A stretch of DNA of 64,000 bases from Lumbricus rubellus (taxonomy: Eukaryota; Annelida; Clitellata; Crassiclitellata; Lumbricidae), in assembly GCA_945859605.1 (NCBI GenBank), contig OX243825.1, positions 33,309,698-33,373,697 on the forward strand. The letters are read 5' to 3'. Below, piece by piece: positions 12,601 to 21,600 of this stretch. The notes under the pieces are model-generated. The model was given only the letters and a program-made list of their open reading frames with translations. It had not been told where the DNA came from and ran no database searches. Each line of letters starts with the position of its first letter. Position 1 is the first letter of the stretch. Position numbers and translations under genes: made by a program.

Positions 12601-15600
12601 CTTATACGAAATTATCTGTTTTCAAGATGAACTCACCGCAACACTGTACAGTTGAAGTAGGCCCACAGTTGCCTTCTGAAACAGTGTAATTTGATAGTGC
12701 ATTGTGCATCACATTCCGAATTGTGTTGTGAGCTTCGCACTTGTAATTCCGATTAACTTCAGCCAAAGTTAGAGTGTTAGTAGTACTTAAGATGCTGTTA
12801 TCTGCCGTATCAAACCATCTGTAGTTTGGGATCGGATTGCCAGTAGAATTACTACAGGTTAAGACACTGATACCACAGGAAACGCCATTAATCGCTATAG
12901 CCTCAGGTCCACTTGTTATGACAGGAGTAGAAGGCATGTCTGTAGTACAGACAAACCTTTGTCAGTGAATTACCAGCAGGCAAAAAACTCATAATTATTA
13001 TAGGGTGTTATTTCAGAATAAAATAGTATGGGGGCAAATGTATTCTGAAACGGGCAAATCAGACTGTCTCGAAAAAGAGTGGGGCGAGACTTTCATGGAA
13101 GTCCATAATGAGACTCAGCCAAGCGGCCCAGCTAGGCTATCTCGCGCCCGGGTTGAACTATGAAATTGGCACCCCTCCCTGTTTTATTTGGTTCACATTT
13201 TCATAATAGACCAAAATTTGGTCTATTATGAAAATGTGAACCTTTCGATTTAATCGAAAGGTAATCTAAATTTAACGTAAATGAAATGGTCAAAATGGAT
13301 ACATAAGCTTACAGGCCAATAGTCCAATCTTCTATTAAATTCTGCAACTGCTCTTTACTCTGTTGGTTTGAAGAAATTTATTAAAAACCTTAAAAAATAT
13401 CAGTTAAAAAATATATATAAATTTGGGAGAATTGGCAAGAGAGATAGAAGAGTTGTGAGCAGAAGAAATCACCACCACTGGAATAAAGTTACGCCCATGT
13501 CAAACTAACACAAGCACAGGATGATTAGAATTATTCATAAATTGACGGAATGATCACAAATTATGACACGAATTGAATTTCAGTCATCTATTCATTGATT
13601 CAATCATTCACAAATCTCAGGGTAAATAAATTTCAAAGGCCTATCCCTAACTACTAACTCCATGCAATAGGCCTACACTCAGCCAAAAATACCAGTGTGA
13701 ACTCTTGCCCATTCAGCCAACCCGCTCCAGGGGTGGGACCAGGGGGTCAATCCGGCCATGCCCCCCATTTAAAATTGCCATGGGACGTGGCCCCCATTTG
13801 GTTTGAAATTAGCAATACGAATACGGGTGTTATGGTATATTGCCCCCCCCCCCCCATTCAGAAAATTGCATGAGATGTGGTCCCCATTGCGTTTTTCGAC
13901 TGGAGGACTAAAAAAGAAGGTCATCCGCTTTTTTGGCGGATGAAAAAAAAGGAAAATACTTTTTTCCTCAGCCAAAGACCGATGACTAAAACAAGGTCAT
14001 CAACTTTTTGACGGATGAAAAGTACTTTTTTTCCTCAGTCAAAGACCGACGACTAAAAAAAGTCATCAATTTTTTTGACGGATGAAAAGTACTTTTTTTC
14101 CTCAGCCAAAGACCGATGACTAAAACAAGGTCATCAACTTTTTTGACGGATGAAAAGTACTTTTTTCCTCAGTCAAAGACCGACGACTAAAAAAAGTCAT
14201 CAATTTTTTTGGCGACCAACGACGAATTTTTTCCCCTGTCCCAAGGTATAAGTTTTTGCCCCTTCCCCTTGGAAGAGTTCTGGATCAGCCCCTGACCCGC
14301 TCGCATATACCCGAAACCCAAGCCGTATAGCAACGTAAAATTATTTAAAACATGTTTTAGTCATTTTTTCATCGCTCATCCAACTTCTAATTCTACTATA
14401 TCACAGTTCCGTTATTCGTCCAACTTTTACTTCAACTAAAAATATTTTGATCGTTCATCCAGCCTCTAGTTTTACGGTTATAATTTAGTATAAAATCATG
14501 ATTTCGTCGCTTATCCAACTTCCACTTCTGTTAATTAATATGCTCATCCAGCTTCTAATGATACTGCAATACGTCACCAGTAATATCATGTTTTCATCTT
14601 TCATCCAACTTCCAGTTTACGGAAATAAAATATCTCAGAAGTGCTATACGGCTTGGGATTCGGGTATATGCAACCCGCTCTACCTGATCATGGACATGTC
14701 TCACTGCTTCTGGAGTCTCGACCTCCGGTCACTAATCATATCAGGTTCTTTAACCGAGCCATATCAAACACTGTCCAACGCCTCTGGAATTATAGACGGC
14801 CTTCTGAATTCCGCTCTTGTTCTGTTTCCCCTCCATCCTTGCTGGTCATTTGCCATCACCTTCACCTTCCTCATGGACCATCAGACCGGATTTGATGGAG
14901 GATTTTTCTGGGCACCCATAGTGTTTCCGTTAGTGTACCCTCTGTGGTCACGTTTTGTGATTTCTCCAGTCTCAAATTTTAGGGTCTCACAATGAATTAC
15001 GTTTATGTAGACATCTTGCCAAGAGTCTACTTTGTAGACATTTCTGTTAAGTTGGTAGCGTGAAGTACCATGTACAAGAAGTTGTTTATCCTAAACACTT
15101 ACTGCGTAATTCGAATCGTTTTGACCGGGTCGTACTAGCTGGAGCAATAAGGGGAGCGAATGTGAAGGGCAGAACGTAGCCTGAGATATTTTATGGAAAT
15201 AATGTGTTCACATTCGGTAAACCATATGCGTCGTAAAAGAAAAATCATAGGCCTACTGAAAAGAATACCCACATTGAACGTGTAGTTCTGTTGTGCCGCC
15301 AACTGTCAAATTATCCGGGGGAGGAATTGCGTTGTAGCCAATGGTATTTCCTGTTATTTCAAAATCTGTCTTGCACTGGAAAACTGGAACTGTAGGTTTC
15401 TGTACTGTCACTGTTGTTAACATAGTTACAATGTTTGTGGACGGATAACTAATACCGCTGGCTAAAATCTGTCCTGGCGATGTCGTCCAATAAGGAGAAG
15501 GATATATAGAAGGCGCTGGTGATGCTGCGCCATTGTAGTTTAATCTGCATGAAATGTTTAACTTGTCTCCTTCAACTATTTCCGATTGGTTATAAACAAC

Positions 15601-18600
15601 GACAGTCGCAACAGGATCTTTAAACAGAGAAAACATCATGAGCTCCTTTATTCTTTCTAATGTAGGCCTATATTTAGTTTAGTTAGCAGTTTCTAATTGA
15701 TATCAAAGGAATGACATGCCAGCTATCCTGTAGTAGGCCTAGTCTTTAGCCTACTTGAAAAGGATGCGCATGTCTACCAATATGCATAGGCTACTCTTGC
15801 ATTACTCTGGATTGAACTTCTCTTTCATTCCTTGCATTCTAAGTTTCCTCCCCCAGCAATACTAGGGCTCACAAACCGTCATCTGCGTTAGACTCGTCTG
15901 CTTTGAATTCCACAGGTTTCTCATTCAAATCTGAAATTTCATCAAGAACTCCTAACAAGTTCCAACCAATAACTCGCCCGCCAGATTTTTGTGAGAAATC
16001 CATTTCATCACACAACCGAATTCGAACCTAAGCTAGACATCACAAAACAGCCCCAGAAAAGACTCAGTGTCAGACTGTCAGTGAACAAATTCGAGTCCTG
16101 TACCTAAAAATAGCTTAACAACAGAGCCTATGAAACATCGATTTTACAATTGAGATTATTTGACAGTAACATTGAATCGATTCGTAATACCAGATCTGCT
16201 GATCTGTGCTAATAGTGTGCGTCTAGTTCAATTCTAGAACATCACTTTTAGAACCTGTTTTTGAAAAGCGGATAATACATGTATAAACAAAGGAAGTACA
16301 ACAGATTGAAACTTTTAGGCATTGAACAATAGCCCTATGGCTTGCACCTAATCAGCAATTCGGGTCAACGTAAAAAATTCTGAAACACATGTTTTTTCTG
16401 TCCATCTTTACTTGAACGAATTCTTAGGCGGGACCCCATTTGGGTCAAAACGGAGCAACCTCTAGTCAACCAATTGAGCAAAAAATAATGCACAATGACA
16501 TAGGCTAATGACAGTTGGCTACCTTTCGTTCAGATTTGTGACGGGAGCCTTCAAAAGCCGTCATTTATCGTTTTCTACTTTTTTTATTCAGTTATATTCT
16601 ACAGTTATTCTGCTTCAAAATACTTTTTACAGAATGAAAATATCTTGTTTCTAACTGAAAATAACTGAAATTATATTCGTTCGATTCTGTAACTTGTAGA
16701 ATCACAACAATGAAGAAAATCGAGCTCAAAGTTTCAGCACATTTGTGTCATAAAAGTCCTTAGTAACCATTGATTGAATATTCTGCAATTTTGCTGGTCA
16801 ATAAATGGGTATATTATGTATCGAATACAGCAAATGGCATCGAATTCGAGCAATTACTTTCCACATTGTGACTGAATTACAGGCAACTTCGGAATTGTAG
16901 AAGGCGAATGAATGAGTCTGTGAAATAGCATAGGATCAAACGCTTCCAAGAGTAAGCTTACTCGGCCAAGCGCGGCATAATATCGGACCCTATGAGTGTA
17001 ATATTTCAAACACACAATCAACCAGGCACTACAGGATGTGGACCTTTGTTCATTTACAATCTAATTAGGAAATGTAAACATTTGCATCCGATGCAGCGTC
17101 TTAGGCCTATAAGTAGGCCTAGGCCTATTACCCTATATCGGCTCCCTCAAAGAAATATTTACCTAACAGCTTAGTCTACAGAGAAACATGAATACAACGA
17201 TCGAGACAATTTCGTTCGATAACAATTTGAACGTAGCTCTGATAACTCATGCAAGACTTTTCAATTCTTACAAGGAATTTTAATTAGGCCTATATGCACA
17301 CACAGACAAAAATATTGTTCCTATTTATTATCTCGTACACACATCGCTCGAACGCGCAAACACTGTAGGTAGGATAGATCAGAGCCGATTTAATTTGCAT
17401 CAAGTTACCAAGAGTCAATATTAATCAAACTTCCTACAGATCTATATTTATGATGGGTGGCCACTGATGGGTGGACTGTGGGTGGGTGGATTGCCAGTTT
17501 AGTCATGTTTACCAAAGTAGGCCTAATTGACCGGACGGTTGATCTCAATCTCGGTACCTCTCATTCTTCAAGCCAGCGTGAACTAGCCTACCCCCTAACG
17601 AACAATCAACCAGGTTGCCCTTATCACAATTTGAGCAGATTACAAGACTTTCGCTATTTCCTATTTAACGATGTAAAATAATATTTGTACGAATTCTTTC
17701 CAAAGCTAACGCTAGCTGTAGGACTAAGTAAGAAAAGGAGCAACAGAACATTTATGGGTAGGCGCGCATGCGCACTATCGAAGGTCAGTCTCGTAAACCA
17801 ATAAGACTCTCAGAAAACTGGGTCGAAGGCGTGGTTTGAGCAGTTGTCAGGTGGCCATTAGTTGATGCTTAACTTTATAGCCAAACTTTGTCACATTTAA
17901 GTAGGTGGCAAAATTTACCAGAACCATGCAATATCATATTCAGGGTATAATCTATTACGCGGTACACATGGCTACAAGAAATAGTGAGGTCAGCTTATGA
18001 AAACTCGATCGTTCATGGCGAATTTTAACTTTGAAAATAGGCTATTTGGGACCTAGATTCAAAGCAAATTCTTACACCACATGCGCCAAAAGTAATTTTT
18101 TCCCCACTAATAATTTGAAATCGACATTTTTAATTGTAGATATTGAAAGTAGACATATTTTTAAATAATAATACACCATAAAACAATTTTCCATATTTTT
18201 TAACCTTCTCGCGTGTTTTGCCATTTATCTCTCTATCTAGATCCCTTCATCCGACGGGAAAATAACGCGCTCGTCACATTTGAGAAAGGGAAAGATAACC
18301 AGATTTCAGCAAACAAACAAAACTGATTGACATCAAAGGCTCGTCCAGAAAATTTTAATGCTAAGTAAGACTGTGAAAGTAACTAACAAGTCTATCTTGC
18401 AACTCACCAATAACTGTAACTAAGCTTTTGTACGCGGTCGTCGTGCCATCAAAGCATTGATAGACTCCAGCCTGTTGCATCGTAACATTTGCAATAGTCA
18501 GCCTGCATATGTTGCCACCTAGTAGTTCCGTTTTGTAATACGCTGCATTGTTTCCAGTGACGGGGCCGCAACCAACTGATATTGGTATAAGGTTGGCGCC

Positions 18601-21600
18601 ATTCGGTGAATATCTCCAGTATGAAAATTCCAGATCGCTTATAGTAGAGTAACAGTCCAACATCGCCTGACCTTTGATTTCAGCGACTGCATTCGGAAGA
18701 GGAACTTGCCCACGTACTAAAACGACTAATACCATAATAATTATTAACATGATTTTGACAAAGAATACATCTCATATCAATCAAGATTAAAAGTTTTATT
18801 ATCATCAAAGCTATTTTACTATCTATAATTATTGTCGTTATCGTCATCATAATAGGCCTAATCCTCATCGAAATCTTGATTTTGAGGCTATAACAGTGCT
18901 TGACAGTGAGAGTCTTCAGGTACTAAAAACTCACAACTAGCTGTATAATTTGGTGTCACGACAACTCTCCATAGACAACTCGTCCAACGACAACTCGTCC
19001 ACGGACAACTGGTCCACCGACAACTGGTCCACCGAAATAGAAGCCGGATTAACGAGAGAGCGCTTGAGAAATGGAAGCTGGATGAAAGTTCTTTATTTAC
19101 AAAATAGGAGCTGGGTTCATGAAAAAAGTCTAATGGTTTTCTTGCTTAAATAGAAGCTGAATTGACGATTTTCATCATGTGTCTCAACATGCATCCAGCT
19201 TCTATTTCAGATAGAGAAAAAGCTTGATCCAACTTCCATTTCTTAAGCGGTTTTTCATCAATCCAGCTTCTATTTCACCTGTAAACACCGGGATCATTTT
19301 CCTGATATTTTTAGTGCAATAAATGCGATGATTGATGCAAATTACAGTTTGCAGGGGGGGGGTAATGTTTAGGAGGGGTAAATTGAAACCTTTACACCGT
19401 TGCAAAGGTTTCAGATTACCCCCTCCTAAACATTATCCGCTGAAGTTACGTTACAATGGAGAAAATGTCTTCGAGGCTATTATTTTTTCGGATCAAAATA
19501 TTTATAACAAAACACGAAGTGTGATGAGGGATGAAAATCTTCAGACCAAAACAAGAAGCGGGATGATTTTTCGATGTTCTTCTCTCATCCCAAGATGGGC
19601 CTTTTTAACAGATATCAAGAAGGACATTCAAATGCAAAAGACTACTTTCTTGCAAGGATCGACTCGGACGCTTCAACCAAGCATCAAGAAATTTTAATGT
19701 ATTTAAGTTCAGTTGCCCGTTTGTCACACAACGGGACATTGAACTTGGTGGGCCAAGACAGCTACTGTCCAATGTGTCCATGGCGAGACAGTAAATATTC
19801 GATTGCCTTTAAATTTAATAAACTTTACCGATCAATTGTCCGCCGGTCATTTGTCGCCCGTTCAACTGTCTGGCCGTTCAATAGTCTCAGCGGTCATCTA
19901 TACACCGTTCCACTGTCGCCGTTCTAGTGTCGCACGTTCTTTTGTCGTCCGTTCTAATGTCATGTAACCGAATAGGCCTACATAACCGTAGTTACGAAAA
20001 CAAATACAACAATGGTAGCCTGTGGAACATGCTAACAGCTCCATCAGAATACCTCCCCTCTGCATTAATTAACTCAAAAATAGATTAATGATAATTTTAC
20101 AAATATTATAGGCTCATGATGTGACTTAGTTTTCATTGTGTCTGCAAGGATTTGAATTTCAGATAGGTCACATAGGTGAGACTTCTGATTGTACGAATAG
20201 TAGGCTATCTGTAGCCTACGATTTTCCGTAAGAGAGGATCGTCATACTGAACAGAAAACTGCGCTCAAACCCGTCGCAACTTCCAAAATTAACCTCACTG
20301 CTCTTTCGTCTGAATGTCTTTGCAGTCAATTTTCATGACGTCGGTGTCCAGCTTGATCATGAACTAACAGTACTGTTGTGTGCCTCAAATTCATCATCTT
20401 GCTCGCCAGCAGCTGCGCACTGTCATGAGTTGTCAAACTTCTCTTACGTCCGGGTGGTTGGTCTAGGGGTGCTAAATAATAATTAGATTTGATATCAGGG
20501 TGAATGGATGGGACAATTAATTTTGACCTAATTATTCATTCATTCATTCATTCTGTGAATTTATATAGCGCCTCTTCAAGATATCTACTCAGAGGCGCTC
20601 TCTGCACTAACTAGCCGAAATGATGTTAAGTTAACAGTCATAGCGAGCGAGAAAATAACATCAAGTTGCAAAACAAAACACAGTTTTCATATGCAGCTAA
20701 AAAAATTGAAAGGTAGATTAACTACTGCATGTTGAGTTTCTCTCTCCGTTTAGGTTAATAAGTGATGCGTTAAAAATCACTGCGATGTAAAATTGCCATA
20801 CAACTCGTGTTACGAGGGATCAGTGTTTAATCTAGACGTCTCTGGGGGGGGGGGGGAAGTTCCCCCAGGATTGACATTTCCCCCCAGAAAAATTTGACAA
20901 AATGATATTGGTTTTTAGTTACAGTTTTCATCATTGTTTTACATGAAGTGTTATAATATACCGTGATGTTATTTACTATTATGATTATAATTATAATATT
21001 TACTATTATTATATATGATACTATCATGTTGCAATGAGTATAACTTACTGTATATATTCGTATAAACACTATTTTTCACAACTAAAAACAGATATGACAT
21101 CCCCTCCAGAAAATCTGACAAAATGATAATAGCTTTAGTTGCTCTTTACATAATCATATTACGTGAACTGTAACATTATTAATAATTATATGGTTAATGG
21201 TTAAAATGTTATTATTTACTATTATAATATATAACACAATCCTGCTATAATGAGAATAACTTACTGCCAATATTTGTACAAATATTACTTTTGTGACTGA
21301 ATAACTTCTCACCAGTGGTATCCTTTAATTTAAATTTTAAACAGTAAAATTTCAAAATGTTTGGTCCTATATATTATTTGAACACATAATTATAGTAAAA
21401 CCTAAAAACAACATTATTACTACACATGGCTTCCTGAATTTGGTACGGGTAGTTTATTAGTTCTTGGTACCGGTAGGTTTGTGTACCATTAAATATGATT
21501 TCAGAAAGTATGTCCTGGTCAGCAAGTCAGGACCATCTTGGGGAACAGAGTTAAACTGCTTATGGTGCTGAAAAGTCAGCTTATATAGGCTACTATTATA

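Noticed and set aside
14498..14995. 165-codon plus-strand frame
   Set aside because: Covers the foldback-like element and plain intron; no recognisable domain and unlike coding sequence.
18680..18868. Separate leader exon overlapping gene A exon 2
   Set aside because: The ATG at 18750 gives a hydrophobic start, but gene B has no equivalent and exon 1 at 23441 supplies a better, conserved leader.
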